NCBI RefSeq assembly: GCF_020731285.1
Contig: NZ_JAJFOW010000004.1
Span: 186,001-250,000, forward strand
Direction: 5' to 3'
Source of the DNA: Cohnella baijiui
GTDB lineage: Bacteria; Bacillota; Bacilli; Paenibacillales; Paenibacillaceae
Length of the DNA stretch: 64,000 nt
The translations under genes were made by a program, and so were the position numbers. Of the stretch, positions 25,184-34,605 are shown piece by piece; the first letter of the stretch is position 1; each line of letters starts with the position of its first letter. The notes under the pieces were generated by a model. The model was given only the letters and a program-made list of their open reading frames with translations, did no database searches and had not been told where the DNA came from.

Positions 25184-25596
25184 TGCCGCGTGCCTCGGCA
25201 CGGCCTCTAGTTGGAAGATCCTGAAATAGCGTACATAAGTCCCAACCCGGGGATTAACGGGAGTTCCAGCTCAAAACCGAAATCGGTGCTTCATCAGAGG
25301 AAAAGATACGAGTGCGTAAAAGAGGGCTAAATCTAATGGTTGTGAGCGACGCTATTTGGGCTGAAAACGGGGTTTGAAATATGTAATGGTTGCCAGTGAG
25401 CCTATTTCCCGTTTGTTCGTAGGCAGAGGGGCTGTTTCGTCCTAATAAGCGCGCATGCAACAGTTAGAAAAGAAACCTCCGTTTTTGGGGCCGATTAAGC
25501 GCTAGGACAACCGTTACGTAGCCATGTTCCAAACCGATCACTCGTTCGAGGCTGACCCGTTGGTCAGGCACCGAATTCAGGTTGAGCCGGAAATCC
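25184..25596. other. AT-richer intergenic stretch without a gene
   Basis: About 410 bases with weak internal similarity (CTAATGGTTGTGAGCGACGC and GTAATGGTTGCCAGTGAGCC at about 25336 and 25384). No ribosome site, clear hairpin or conserved frame seen. The base composition is lower in GC than its neighbours. Confidence 0.45.
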
Positions 25597-25850
25597 TCAG
25601 CGCCGGACGAAATAGCTCTCCAGCGGCCCGCCGGTCAGGGCGAACCGCCGGATGCCGAGGCCGGAGGCGGCCAGCGTGGAGGAGCCTCGGATCGGTTCCT
25701 TCGTATACCGGAACAGCCGGATCGAGCCGTCCGCCGACAGCTTGAATTCGGTCGTTCCCAGCTCCCGGACGATCGTTCGCCGCGCGCGCCGGGTCGTCCA
25801 CTTTGATATGGAGATGCTGCCGGCATTTGTCGTTCAGCTCTTGCACCGTC
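25597..25850 (-). pseudogene. Remnant of a bacitracin-type ABC ATP-binding protein
   Basis: Read on the minus strand, VQELNDKCRQHLHIKVDDP is followed, after a one-base frame change, by RRTIVRELGTTEFKLSADG and then LASGLGIRRFALTGGPLESYF before a stop. This is the C-terminal end of BceA/BcrA-like ATPases. Walker motifs and the first two thirds are absent and the frame is broken, so it cannot function. It abuts a truncated response-regulator start. Confidence 0.7.
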
Positions 25851-25852
25851 AG

Positions 25853-25951
25853 TTATTTCACTTCGTAGCCCCGCTTGCGAAGAGCTTCCGACACCCAGCT
25901 TCCGATCTCCCGGTCGTCCTCGATATGCAAGATACGTTTCAACGGCCTCAT
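25853..25951 (-). pseudogene. Truncated response-regulator receiver N-terminus
   Basis: A 32-residue frame, MRPLKRILHIEDDREIGSWV followed by SEALRKRGYEVK, matches the first beta-alpha-beta of OmpR-type receivers (acidic pair in IEDD). It stops before the phosphorylated Asp. The ABC remnant follows directly, so a deletion has probably fused the two ends of a former two-component/ABC module. Confidence 0.7.
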
Positions 25952-26086
25952 CTTCATTCCCGGAAGTCGCGCGGCGAACAAGCCTGTTCCGATAGTTACC
26001 ATCTTGCCATCGAAGAAGGATTGAAGAGTCGTTCGCTGCGAAGAGGAGCGAGGTCCCGAAAACGGTGCCGGCTCCCCGGATGAAAG

Positions 26087-26629
26087 CTATGCGACGGTAT
26101 GCGAAAGCACCAGGCCGCCGTAGGCGAAAGCCGCGACGATGACGAGGGCGGGATGCGCTTTTTTCAAGGCCATCGCCCAAAAGGCGACGGCGGCGATGCC
26201 GAGCGTCTGCCAAAGGCCGATCGCTCGCAGCGACTCGTCCCCCATTTGCCAAGCGAGCACGATCATCATGACGGCGATGACCGGCTGCACGAGCAGCGTC
26301 ATGCCTTTGACCGCTTTCGATCCCCGGTATTTTTGCAGCAGGCGGATCAGTCCGATCAGCGCGACGGCCGACGGCACGATCGTGGCGGCGAGGGCGATGA
26401 GCAAGCCCGCCGCTCCGGAGGCGCGAAAGCCGACGTATGCGGCGATTTTGGTGGCGATCGGCCCGGGCAGCGTATTGCCGAGTGCGAGCATGTTGGAAAA
26501 TTGCAGATCGTTCAGCCAGCCGTAATGGGAGACGACTTCCCGATACATGAGCGGAATCGAGGCGGGGCCGCCTCCGTACCCGAGTACGTTGGAGAGGAAA
26601 AAACCGAGCAACAGCTTCCACCATTCCAT
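26087..26629 (-). CDS. Chromate transporter family protein (ChrA half)
   Basis: A 180-residue single-domain CHR protein with about five membrane helices. The family motif is seen in FFLSNVLGYGGGPASIPLMYREVV and NTLPGPIATKIAAYVGF. Single-domain members work as pairs with inverted topology, and the partner lies directly upstream, five bases away. Chromate efflux is the tested role of the family, but many members have unknown anion substrates. Confidence 0.87.
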   Translation of the reverse strand: MEWWKLLLGFFLSNVLGYGGGPASIPLMYREVVSHYGWLNDLQFSNMLALGNTLPGPIATKIAAYVGFRASGAAGLLIALAATIVPSAVALIGLIRLLQKYRGSKAVKGMTLLVQPVIAVMMIVLAWQMGDESLRAIGLWQTLGIAAVAFWAMALKKAHPALVIVAAFAYGGLVLSHTVA

Positions 26630-26634
26630 GAGGC

Positions 26635-27240
26635 TTATTCTCCCTTGCCGCGTTTTCTGCGCTCAAGCCGGGCACGGAGCTTTTCGGCCGCTTGGAAATG
26701 AACGGCTCCGTAGGCGAGGAACAGCGCGATGACGATGGCCGGATGGATCGGAACGACTTCCAGCAGCAGAAACGTCAGGGCGGAAGCGACGATTCCCGTC
26801 GCCCAGCCGAGCCCTTTGACGGCGCGCCGGCCGAATTCGTAAGCCATCATGCCGATCATTACGGCAATGACCGGCACGACGGCTGCGATCATGCCGGCGA
26901 CGACTGCGGATTTGCTCAGCAGCTGCACGATCGACATGAGCAGCAGCATGGCAACCGAAGAAGGCAGGATATGGGCGATCGTCGCCACCGCCGCGCCGGC
27001 CCAGCCTTTCTCCCGGTAACCGAGGTACGCGGCGATCTTCGTGGCGATCGGGCCCGGGAGCGCGTTGGCGACGGCCAGCACTTCGCCGAACTCTTCGTCC
27101 TTCATCCAGCCGTAGCGGGACACCGCCTCGTAGCGGATCAGCGGGATGACCGATGGGCCGCCGCCATAGCCGAGAATGCCCGTTCTCACCATGGCCGCAA
27201 CGAGTTGAACGAAGCGGTTGCTTAAGAACCCGGCGCCCAT
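26635..27240 (-). CDS. Chromate transporter family protein (ChrA half)
   Basis: A 201-residue CHR partner protein. It has GILGYGGGPSVIPLIRYEAVSRY and NALPGPIATKIAAYLGYREKG, then further hydrophobic helices and a basic tail (RARLERRKRGKGE). It starts three bases after the Lrp regulator's stop, so regulator and transporter halves probably form one minus-strand operon. The heterodimer would be the functional unit. Confidence 0.87.
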   Translation of the reverse strand: MGAGFLSNRFVQLVAAMVRTGILGYGGGPSVIPLIRYEAVSRYGWMKDEEFGEVLAVANALPGPIATKIAAYLGYREKGWAGAAVATIAHILPSSVAMLLLMSIVQLLSKSAVVAGMIAAVVPVIAVMIGMMAYEFGRRAVKGLGWATGIVASALTFLLLEVVPIHPAIVIALFLAYGAVHFQAAEKLRARLERRKRGKGE

Positions 27241-27243
27241 CGC

Positions 27244-27726
27244 CTACAGCCTCAAACCCATGCGGCTCTTGTACCGGGTGATGAGCACCTGGCAATCGAC
27301 GCTCATGATGCCGGGCAGCGGATACAGCTTTTCTTTGAGGAAAAGCTCCATCGCCTGATTGTCGACGAACAGGCCGTGCATGTGCAGCTTGCTCGGACCG
27401 GTCATATGGTACAGGCTTGTGACGGAGGGCTCCTCCGCGAGCCGGTCGGCGACCTGCTGCAACGCTTTCGGCTCGACTTCGACGTTGAAAAAAGCGGACA
27501 CGCCGATGCCGATTTTGGCCGGATTGATGACGGCCGTAAACCGCTCGATGACGCCTTCCTCGGTCATGGCGTTGATGCGGGTTTGCACGGCTACCCGCGA
27601 CAGGCCGATCTCCTTGGCCAGATCGGTATAAGAGATGCGCGCGTTCGCGAGCAGGGCGGTAATGATTTTCCGGTCGATCTCGTCGATATGGACGTCCGGC
27701 ATTTCGTTTTTCGGTTTGCTCTGCAC
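27244..27726 (-). CDS. Lrp/AsnC-family transcriptional regulator
   Basis: A 160-residue regulator. The AsnC HTH lies at about 14-60 ([38 protein letters not shown]) and the RAM ligand-binding domain follows. GTG 27726 was chosen because AAGGAGG lies eight bases before it. An open frame continues upstream through a repeat element but lacks a start signal. It heads the chromate-transporter pair and is divergent from gamma-glutamyltransferase, either of which may be a target. The usual effectors are amino acids. Confidence 0.88.
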   Translation of the reverse strand: MQSKPKNEMPDVHIDEIDRKIITALLANARISYTDLAKEIGLSRVAVQTRINAMTEEGVIERFTAVINPAKIGIGVSAFFNVEVEPKALQQVADRLAEEPSVTSLYHMTGPSKLHMHGLFVDNQAMELFLKEKLYPLPGIMSVDCQVLITRYKSRMGLRL

Positions 27727-27754
27727 GTGGAAGGCCTCCTTGAGGGATATTCGC

Positions 27755-27858
27755 GGCCATACAGAATGTATAAGTTTTACCCCTATCCCTTTCTGTATGA
27801 CCTCCGATAAAAACGTCTCGCCTTCATCTGAGGACGGCGAAGCCGTTTTTACTTGGCC
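27755..27858. repeat. ~100-nt repeat element, copy 4 (diverged)
   Basis: GGCCATACAGAATGTATAAG starts a copy that keeps TTTCTGTATGACC and the terminator hairpin but differs at several sites (GGCC for GGTC, TTCATCTGAGGACGGCG). It sits immediately upstream of the Lrp gene. Confidence 0.8.
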
Positions 27859-28019
27859 AGCATTCGGTCGGTCGCTTGCGTTGTGTAATAATATATCTGT
27901 TTGAAAATACAAATTCAACAACTTAATTTATTCTGGGTTACGAAAAACACATTTTTATAATTGATGGCTTTCGTTTTGTTATGCTATGTTAATTGACGAA
28001 AATGAAGGGAGGGAACGGG

Positions 28020-29606
28020 ATGGATGCGAATCGGCCTGCGACCGGAACGGAGACGATGGTGGTCAGTCCGCATTACTTGGCTTCCGCGGCCGGAGCGAGA
28101 ATTCTCGAACGGGGCGGCAACGCCTTCGACGCGGCCGTGGCCGTGAGCGCCTGTCTGGCGGTCGTCTATCCTCATATGACGGGATTGGGCGGAGATTCGT
28201 TCTGGCTGACTTATCAGCCTGGCGAAGGGCGAGTGCGGGGATATAACGGCAGCGGCCGCTCCGGGGCGGGCGCGACTTTGGAGGCGTTCGCGGGCAGCGC
28301 GGCGATTCCGACCCGCGGCGTACGCAGCGCGGTGACGGTGCCGGGAATGGCCGACGCCTGGGATGCCGTGCACGTGGCGTACGGCCGGCTCGCCTTTGCC
28401 GACGTTCTGGAGCCGGCGATCGCGTACGCGGAGCGGGGATTTCCGCTGTCCGCCGACCAGCATGACAACGCGCGGGCCCATGTGTCGATGCTCGCCGCTT
28501 CGTCGGAGACGGCCGCGATTTACTTGCCGGGCGGACGGGTTCCCGCCGCCGGCGCCCGGTTCGTACAGCCGCAGTTGGCGCGGACGCTGCGGACGCTGGC
28601 CGCGGGCGGAAAGGACGCTTTCTACAAGGGGCCGATCGCCGCCGAGATTGCCTCCTTCCTGCAGGAGCGGGGCGGGGTGTTGACCCGAGAAGACTTCGCC
28701 GATCATCGGGGCGATTGGGTGGAGGCGCTTCGTTCCGGATACCGGGGGTACGACATCTATCAGATGCCGCCGAATTCGCAAGGCTTCGTCGGGCTGATGG
28801 CATTGAACATCGTGGAATCGTTCGATCTCGGGACCGTAGAACACGGCTCGGCCGACTACTATCATCTGCTGATCGAAGCGCTGAAGCTGAGCTTCCGCGA
28901 CCGAGACGAAGTACTGACCGATCCGGCGTTCGCCGACATTCCGCTGGACCGGCTGCTGAGCAAATCGTACGCGGCGGATCTGGCGTCCGTCATCCGCCCG
29001 GGCCGAACGGCGCCGGTCGACGCCAAGCCGATGGGCAGCGACACGGCGTACGCCGCCGTCGTCGACAAGGAAGGGAACGCCGCCTCCTTCATCCAAAGCC
29101 TTTATTTCGAATTCGGCTCCGGCGTCGTCGCGGGCGAGACGGGCGTGCTGCTGCAAAACCGCGGCTCGTTCTTCTCGCTCGTTCCCGGGCACGTCAACTG
29201 TCTTGCGCCCCGCAAGCGAACGTTCCATACGCTGATGCCCGCCATGGCGCTGCGCGAGGGTCGCCCTTGCCTGCTATACGGCACACAGGGCGGCGAAGGG
29301 CAGCCGCAGACGCAGACGGCGATCGTAACGCGCATGGTCGATTACGGGATGGACCCGCAGCGGGCGGTGAGCGAGCCCCGTTGGTTATGGGGTCGCACGT
29401 GGGGGGAGCCGACGCGCGAGCTGAAGCTGGAGTCGCGGATCGATCCGGCCGTGGCGGCCGCCCTCGCCGCCGCGGGCCATCAGGTGCGAGTCGTCGGCGC
29501 GTTTTCCGGCGTGATGGGGCACGCCCACGCCATCAAGATCGACGAAGCCGGCTTCCTGCAAGGCGGCGCCGATCCCCGCAGCGACGGAGCCGCCATCGGC
29601 TGGTGA
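28020..29606 (+). CDS. ggt: Gamma-glutamyltransferase family protein
   Basis: A 528-residue Ntn-hydrolase that cleaves gamma-glutamyl bonds after self-processing. The large-subunit start is typical (MVVSPHYLASAAGARILERGGNAFDAAVA), PHMTGLGGD follows, and the processing Thr is in SDTAYAAVVDKEGN near residue 342. No signal peptide is visible, so this is probably an intracellular paralogue (YwrD-like) rather than the secreted enzyme. ATG 28020 was chosen because AAGGGAGGG precedes it. It faces an Lrp regulator and converges with the PucR gene (two bases apart). It may release glutamate or a gamma-glutamylated intermediate. Confidence 0.9.
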   Translation: MDANRPATGTETMVVSPHYLASAAGARILERGGNAFDAAVAVSACLAVVYPHMTGLGGDSFWLTYQPGEGRVRGYNGSGRSGAGATLEAFAGSAAIPTRGVRSAVTVPGMADAWDAVHVAYGRLAFADVLEPAIAYAERGFPLSADQHDNARAHVSMLAASSETAAIYLPGGRVPAAGARFVQPQLARTLRTLAAGGKDAFYKGPIAAEIASFLQERGGVLTREDFADHRGDWVEALRSGYRGYDIYQMPPNSQGFVGLMALNIVESFDLGTVEHGSADYYHLLIEALKLSFRDRDEVLTDPAFADIPLDRLLSKSYAADLASVIRPGRTAPVDAKPMGSDTAYAAVVDKEGNAASFIQSLYFEFGSGVVAGETGVLLQNRGSFFSLVPGHVNCLAPRKRTFHTLMPAMALREGRPCLLYGTQGGEGQPQTQTAIVTRMVDYGMDPQRAVSEPRWLWGRTWGEPTRELKLESRIDPAVAAALAAAGHQVRVVGAFSGVMGHAHAIKIDEAGFLQGGADPRSDGAAIGW

Positions 29607-29608
29607 GC

Positions 29609-31195
29609 CTACTGCCGTTGCTGCTTCAGCATGTGCTTAAATAGCAGCACGAGCTTCAGCTTGAGCAGATCGGAATAGGATTTGAAGTCGATCTGCAACA
29701 GCTCGCCGATCTTGTCGAGGCGGTAAGCGGCCGTGTTGCGGTGGATGAACAGCTGCTTGGCCGTCTCGTTGATTTGGCCGTTGTTCTCGATGTACAGCTC
29801 CAGCGTGCGAAGCAGGTCCTGCGCGGAATCGGGCGTCTTGTCGATGATCGGCGACAGCGTCATGTTGAGAAAGCGGCGCATTTTCTCCTCCGGCACGGAT
29901 TGGAAAATGTACGCCATCTCGACAGTCTCGTACTCCGTCACCAATGAATCGATGCCGAGCCGCTCGGCTGTTTCTCTGGCGTCCGCGCATTCGCGGTGCG
30001 CCTGTTCGAGCTGCTCCGGCTTGATCTTCGTATGGCTGAGCGAAATGCGCAAGCTGCTGCCTGCCTCGGCGGCGATGTCGGCAAAAACGTTGGTCAGCAG
30101 ATGAGACGCCTTCTCCTTGGCTCCGGCCGGCAAGATCGTTAGGATCGCGTCCCCGATCTGAAAATGCAGGTTGCTCGAATCCTTGAGCAGCGGGTTGTAT
30201 TGCAGCTCCTGGCGGATCATCCGGAGCAGCCGCTCCCGCTTCGGCTCGCTGATGGCCGAGATGTGGAACAACGCGCACCGGTAAGGTTTGCTTCCGAACG
30301 GGATGCCGAGGCTTGCGGCGCATTCTAACAGCGTGTCTACGGAGATGTGGCGCTTCAAGTAATTTTTGAGCAGGGAGACGAATTCGTTCTGCGTCGACTG
30401 CTCCATATAATGCCGCTCGACGGCGTTCAGGTGGTGGGAGACGATTTCCGCCGCCTGATGGTACAACCCCTCCTCCTCTTTGGGCCGCAACCCTCGCGGA
30501 ATTTGGAAAACGACGCTTCCGACCGCGTCCTGGCCGGCCTCCGCGCTTTTGAGCGGCAGTCTCATCAAGTTGACGCGCTCCGCGCGCAGCCACTGCACGG
30601 TCGTCTTTTGCGGATGCTTCTTCAGCAGCTCGAGCTCGGCAGGGGCGAGGCTGTTGTACAGAATTTGCCCGCGCACCCCGGCGACGGCCATCGGCACGCC
30701 GAGAATCGAGGCGATCGTTTGGAAGATGTCGCCGGCTCCCGCAGGCACAAGCGCGAACCGCATCAACTCCTTCTGCTTGTCGAGCACGCCGTGCAGCAGC
30801 TTGGTGCTGCGCTGCAGCTCGGCATTGAACAGCCCCTTCATCTGGTCGGAAAAGGTGAACGGGAACGGCAGCTCGATAAGCGGAAAACCGAGCCGGTCCG
30901 CTTCGGCGAGCATGTCGTCCGGCACGTTGGCCCAAAACCGCCCCAGCTTGATGCCGATGCCGGCGGCGCCTTTTTGCGCAAGCTTCCGCAGCAGTTGAAC
31001 CCCTTCGGAAGGAGCGTCCTTCATCAAATAGGCGGTCGTGAACAAAATATCCCCCTCGCGCACCCAATCGGAAATGTCCGGGGCGTCCATCACGTTAACG
31101 GACTTGACGATGCGGCCGACCCCTTTTTGCCCGGCCGTCAGCCTGCCCTCGGACAACGGATATATTTTCAGTGCGTCCTCCACGGTCAGATACAT
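29609..31195 (-). CDS. PucR-family transcriptional regulator
   Basis: A 528-residue regulator. The N-terminal PucR domain (about 1-120) shows LTVEDALKIYPLSEGRL.AG and VNVMDAPDISDWVREGDILFTT. A GGDEF-like central part follows, then the C-terminal HTH_30 (NNGQINETAKQLFIHRNTAAYRL). B. subtilis PucR controls purine catabolism genes, so this protein is the prime candidate regulator of the neighbouring catabolic island. ATG 31195 is behind AAAGGAGG at 11 bases. It is divergent from the CocE-type hydrolase gene. Confidence 0.9.
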   Translation of the reverse strand: MYLTVEDALKIYPLSEGRLTAGQKGVGRIVKSVNVMDAPDISDWVREGDILFTTAYLMKDAPSEGVQLLRKLAQKGAAGIGIKLGRFWANVPDDMLAEADRLGFPLIELPFPFTFSDQMKGLFNAELQRSTKLLHGVLDKQKELMRFALVPAGAGDIFQTIASILGVPMAVAGVRGQILYNSLAPAELELLKKHPQKTTVQWLRAERVNLMRLPLKSAEAGQDAVGSVVFQIPRGLRPKEEEGLYHQAAEIVSHHLNAVERHYMEQSTQNEFVSLLKNYLKRHISVDTLLECAASLGIPFGSKPYRCALFHISAISEPKRERLLRMIRQELQYNPLLKDSSNLHFQIGDAILTILPAGAKEKASHLLTNVFADIAAEAGSSLRISLSHTKIKPEQLEQAHRECADARETAERLGIDSLVTEYETVEMAYIFQSVPEEKMRRFLNMTLSPIIDKTPDSAQDLLRTLELYIENNGQINETAKQLFIHRNTAAYRLDKIGELLQIDFKSYSDLLKLKLVLLFKHMLKQQRQ

Positions 31196-31412
31196 GGCGG
31201 AATCATCCTCCTTTTGCGCAGTTTCAAAAGCTTCATTCGACAAAAGGTGCGACTGCGGCAAACATGAAATGAGACGGTGAGCGGGTGAAAGTTGCGGAAG
31301 ATAATGTGACGCGGAAAGGCGTTGGATGGATTTTGCTTCATATTAATCTAGATCTCGTTACAAATCAATCGGCAAATCTTTGTGCCTGCTTACAAAATGC
31401 CTGTCGTTTGTC

Positions 31413-31449
31413 TTGCAAAGATGAAATTTAATGTTATAGAATCTAACAC
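31413..31449 (+). promoter_or_regulatory. Candidate promoter and inverted repeat before the hydrolase gene
   Basis: TTGCAA (31413-31418) and TATAGA (31435-31440) are 16 bases apart. ATGTTA (31431-31436) and TAACAC (31444-31449) form an imperfect inverted repeat with seven spacer bases over the -10 box. The same arms recur at 35476 and 60578. Confidence 0.5.
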
Positions 31450-31479
31450 AAACTTGATTGTCGGGAAAGGGGGGCGGAC

Positions 31480-33189
31480 ATGGAATTCGGCAATGTGACG
31501 GTTCGTCGGAAAGTTCCTTGCGTCCTTCGGGACGGAGTGACGCTGTATGCAGACATTTACAGGCCGGCTAACGAGGGAGATTGTCCGGTATTGCTCTTGA
31601 GGCAGCCTTACGGAAGGATGATCGCCTCCACGGTCAGTCACGCCCATCCGGTATGGTACGCCTCCCGCGGTTACATGGTCGTCGTTCAGGACGTGCGCGG
31701 CCGCGGCGACTCCGAAGGGGAGTTCGTGCCTTTCGTTCACGAAGCGGAGGACGGCTGCGACGCGGTGGAATGGGCAGCCGCGCTGCCCGGCTCGAACGGG
31801 CGCGTCGGCATGTACGGCTTTTCCTATCAGGGCGCGGCGCAGTGGGCGGCGGCTTCGCTGCATCCCGAGCATCTGGTGGCGATCGCGCCCAGCATGACGG
31901 CCGCCGACCTGTACCGTGGATGGATGTATCCTTACGGCAGCTTCGACGTGCAAAGTTGTCTGCCCTGGGCGTATCAGTTGGCGAGAGACGGCGCTCGCCG
32001 GGCGGGGGACGCGGATGCGGAAGCGGCCTGCGCCCGTGTGATGTCGGACCCCGGCAGCGTTCTGCGGCAGCTTCCTTACGTCGAAGGGCATCCGCTTCTG
32101 GAAAAGTATATGCCGGCCTACTTCGATTGGGCGGAACATCCCGAATACGACGATTACTGGGCCGGGCTCAACTGGCTCGATGCGTTCCGGAAACGGCCGA
32201 TTCCCGCTTTTCATATCGGGGGCTGGCACGATTTTTTGCTGCACGGCACGATCCGGTCCTATGAGGCGCTGCAAGGCGAGGAATGTTCCCGGGAGCTGTT
32301 CCACCGGCTGGAGATCGGACCGTGGACGCATATCCCATGGGGCCGGAAAGCCGGCGGCGTCGACAACGGCCCGGACGCGGACGGCAACATGCACCTTCGG
32401 CAGGTCCGTTGGTTCGACTATTGGCTCAAAGGCGAGCGGGACAACGGACTGTTCGAGGAGTCGCCGGTCCGTTATTTCGAGCCGACGTCCGGCCGGTGGG
32501 AAGAGGCGGATAGTCTTCCTTCCGTCTCATCGGACGGCGCAGGGAAGCGGTTCTACCTGTCCGGCTCGGAGATTCCGGCCAACGGAGCGCTCGGCGGCGG
32601 TGGGCTGAAGGAACGGCCGGAAGCGGCCTGCGGCGCGGCGGCGCCGGATGTGTTCGTCTACGACGCCCGGTTGCCGATGCCGCTGGCCTCCACTGTGCCC
32701 GCGGACCAGAGCGTTCGGCAGGACCGCTACGAAATTCTCGTCTATACCGGTGATCCGCTCCGGGAGGAGTTGCATCTGTTCGGCTCGCCGAAGCTGAGCG
32801 TGCGTTGTCAGGTCATGGACGGTCCGACCGACCTGGTCTCTTCGCTGACGCTGCTGCTGCCGGGCGGCGAAGCGAGATTTCTGTCCGCGGGAAGGGCGGA
32901 GATCGGCGCCGCGCCGCAGGAAGATGGAGTCGGCGCTTGGGAGATCGCCGAGATCGAGCTGCGGCCGCTCGCGATCCGCTGTCCGGCCGGCTCGTCGCTG
33001 CGGCTGGAGCTGACCGGCAGCGGCTTTCCGCTGCTGATGCGTCACCCGAACGGCCGCCCGATCGCAACGGCGGTCCGGGCCGGATCCGGGGATTTGAAGA
33101 TCGCCGCCGTCGCCGTCGCCAGCAAGCCGGATCAAGCTTCCTGGTTGGAGCTGCCGCTCGCCGGCGGCCGCCGGTCTATGGAAGGTTGA
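31480..33189 (+). CDS. CocE/NonD-family hydrolase
   Basis: A 569-residue alpha/beta hydrolase of the X-Pro dipeptidyl-peptidase/cocaine-esterase class. The nucleophile Ser115 lies in GMYGFSYQGAA, VVVQDVRGRGDSEG precedes it, and IGPWTHIPWG supplies the His. The C-terminal ~200 residues form the jelly-roll domain of the family. It hydrolyses esters or amides, possibly an entry step of the catabolic island. ATG 31480 follows GGAAAGGGGGG. It is divergent from PucR and co-directional with the next two genes. Confidence 0.88.
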   Translation: MEFGNVTVRRKVPCVLRDGVTLYADIYRPANEGDCPVLLLRQPYGRMIASTVSHAHPVWYASRGYMVVVQDVRGRGDSEGEFVPFVHEAEDGCDAVEWAAALPGSNGRVGMYGFSYQGAAQWAAASLHPEHLVAIAPSMTAADLYRGWMYPYGSFDVQSCLPWAYQLARDGARRAGDADAEAACARVMSDPGSVLRQLPYVEGHPLLEKYMPAYFDWAEHPEYDDYWAGLNWLDAFRKRPIPAFHIGGWHDFLLHGTIRSYEALQGEECSRELFHRLEIGPWTHIPWGRKAGGVDNGPDADGNMHLRQVRWFDYWLKGERDNGLFEESPVRYFEPTSGRWEEADSLPSVSSDGAGKRFYLSGSEIPANGALGGGGLKERPEAACGAAAPDVFVYDARLPMPLASTVPADQSVRQDRYEILVYTGDPLREELHLFGSPKLSVRCQVMDGPTDLVSSLTLLLPGGEARFLSAGRAEIGAAPQEDGVGAWEIAEIELRPLAIRCPAGSSLRLELTGSGFPLLMRHPNGRPIATAVRAGSGDLKIAAVAVASKPDQASWLELPLAGGRRSMEG

Positions 33190-33233
33190 AAGGTCGGATT
33201 CCCCGAACAATCATACAGGGAGAGTGGGCGCCC

Positions 33234-34598
33234 ATGAAATCCGTGCTGAAAATCTTCAACGTCTCGATGCCGCTGCGGGACGAGTCGATGCTGCATACGC
33301 TGACCGCCGAAGATGGCGTCTGGACGTCCGTCGAGCGGCAGGTGGGCGAAGGATTGCCGGATCCGGAGCTAGTGCCGGTTGACCGCTGGGACGGCGTCGG
33401 GCCGGAGTCCGGCCGGACACTCTGTCTCGACGCCGAGGGGAAGGCGGTTTTGCCTGCCCTGGCGGACGCCCACATGCATCTGGACAAGGCGTTCTCGCTG
33501 CCCAAAGTCGGAAATGTGTCCGGGACGCTGGCGGAAGCGATCGCCAACTACTCGTCCGCCGTCCCAGCGTTTTCGAAGGAGGAGCTGCGGGCGAGAATCA
33601 TGCGTTCGGCGCTGCAGGCGATCTCGTGCGGCACGACGGCGATCCGGACGCATCTGGACTTCCACGTTCGTCACGGGAGGGAGGTGGCGATGCGCGCGAT
33701 CGAGGCGGCGCTGGAGGTGAAGGAAGAGCTCGCGCCTTATGTTTCCATGCAGCTTTTTCCGATGCTCCCTTGCTACGATCTGTCCGAGGAGGCGCTGGAG
33801 GCGGGAGCCGAGGCGCTGCGGATGGGGGCGACGGGAGTCGGCGGCGCGCCGCATATTTCCCCGCTGCCGGAGCCGGACATCGACAAACTGTTCGCGCTTG
33901 CCGACCGGATGGGCTGCCCGATCGACGTGCATACCGACGAGAGCGACAATCCGAACATTCGTACAGCCGCCTACGTCGCCCGCAAAACGATGGCCTACGG
34001 CTGGGCGGGCAAGGTGACGGTCGGCCATCTGTGCTCCCTCGCGGCGATGCCGGACGAAGACGCCGGCGAAATCATCGGCCTTCTGGCGGAAGCGGGCATC
34101 GGCGCAGTGACGCTGCCGGGCGCGAATTTGTATTTGCAGGGCCGGAGCGACCCGTTTCCCGTTCGGCGCGGCGTGACCCGGGTCCGCGAGCTGCTGGCCG
34201 CGGGAGTGCCGCTGGCGGCCGCATCGGACAACATCCATGACCCGTTTCACCCGTTCGGCAAAGGCGATTTGCTGCAGATCGGGCTCATCACCGCCTACGC
34301 CGCCCATATGGGCAGCCCGGCCGACATCCGCGCGGTGCTGCGTATGATTAGCGAGCACCCGGCGACCGTCATGGGTCTGACCGGACGCGGAATCGAGCCC
34401 GGCAACGACGCCGACTTCGTGCTGTTCGACGCGTCCACGCCGGAGGAGTTGTTTGCGATGGTGCCGGAGCGGCGCTGGGTATGGCGGCAAGGACGCTGTT
34501 TGAAAACGGCCGGAAGCCGGGCGGACTGGCGACTGCCGGTGCTGGCTCATCATTGGGAGGACGCGAGTGAAAGAATTTCGTTCCGCAAGAAAGGGTGA
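33234..34598 (+). CDS. Cytosine-deaminase-like amidohydrolase
   Basis: A 454-residue metal-dependent amidohydrolase. Metal ligands are seen in ADAHMHLDK (HxH), THLDFH, DVHTDESDN, TVGHLCSL and ASDNIHDPF. This arrangement matches the CodA branch, which acts on cytosine, isoguanine or related imino groups. The 70-residue N-terminal beta part is normal for the family. ATG 33234 is preceded by AGGGAGAG. It lies 44 bases after the hydrolase gene, with the flavodoxin-like gene overlapping or directly following. Confidence 0.85.
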   Translation: MKSVLKIFNVSMPLRDESMLHTLTAEDGVWTSVERQVGEGLPDPELVPVDRWDGVGPESGRTLCLDAEGKAVLPALADAHMHLDKAFSLPKVGNVSGTLAEAIANYSSAVPAFSKEELRARIMRSALQAISCGTTAIRTHLDFHVRHGREVAMRAIEAALEVKEELAPYVSMQLFPMLPCYDLSEEALEAGAEALRMGATGVGGAPHISPLPEPDIDKLFALADRMGCPIDVHTDESDNPNIRTAAYVARKTMAYGWAGKVTVGHLCSLAAMPDEDAGEIIGLLAEAGIGAVTLPGANLYLQGRSDPFPVRRGVTRVRELLAAGVPLAAASDNIHDPFHPFGKGDLLQIGLITAYAAHMGSPADIRAVLRMISEHPATVMGLTGRGIEPGNDADFVLFDASTPEELFAMVPERRWVWRQGRCLKTAGSRADWRLPVLAHHWEDASERISFRKKG

Positions 34599-34605
34599 AG
34601 CGGCG

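Noticed and set aside
27727..27921. 65-residue extension of the Lrp regulator
   Set aside because: It passes through repeat copy 4 and lacks a ribosome site; GTG 27726 has AAGGAGG.
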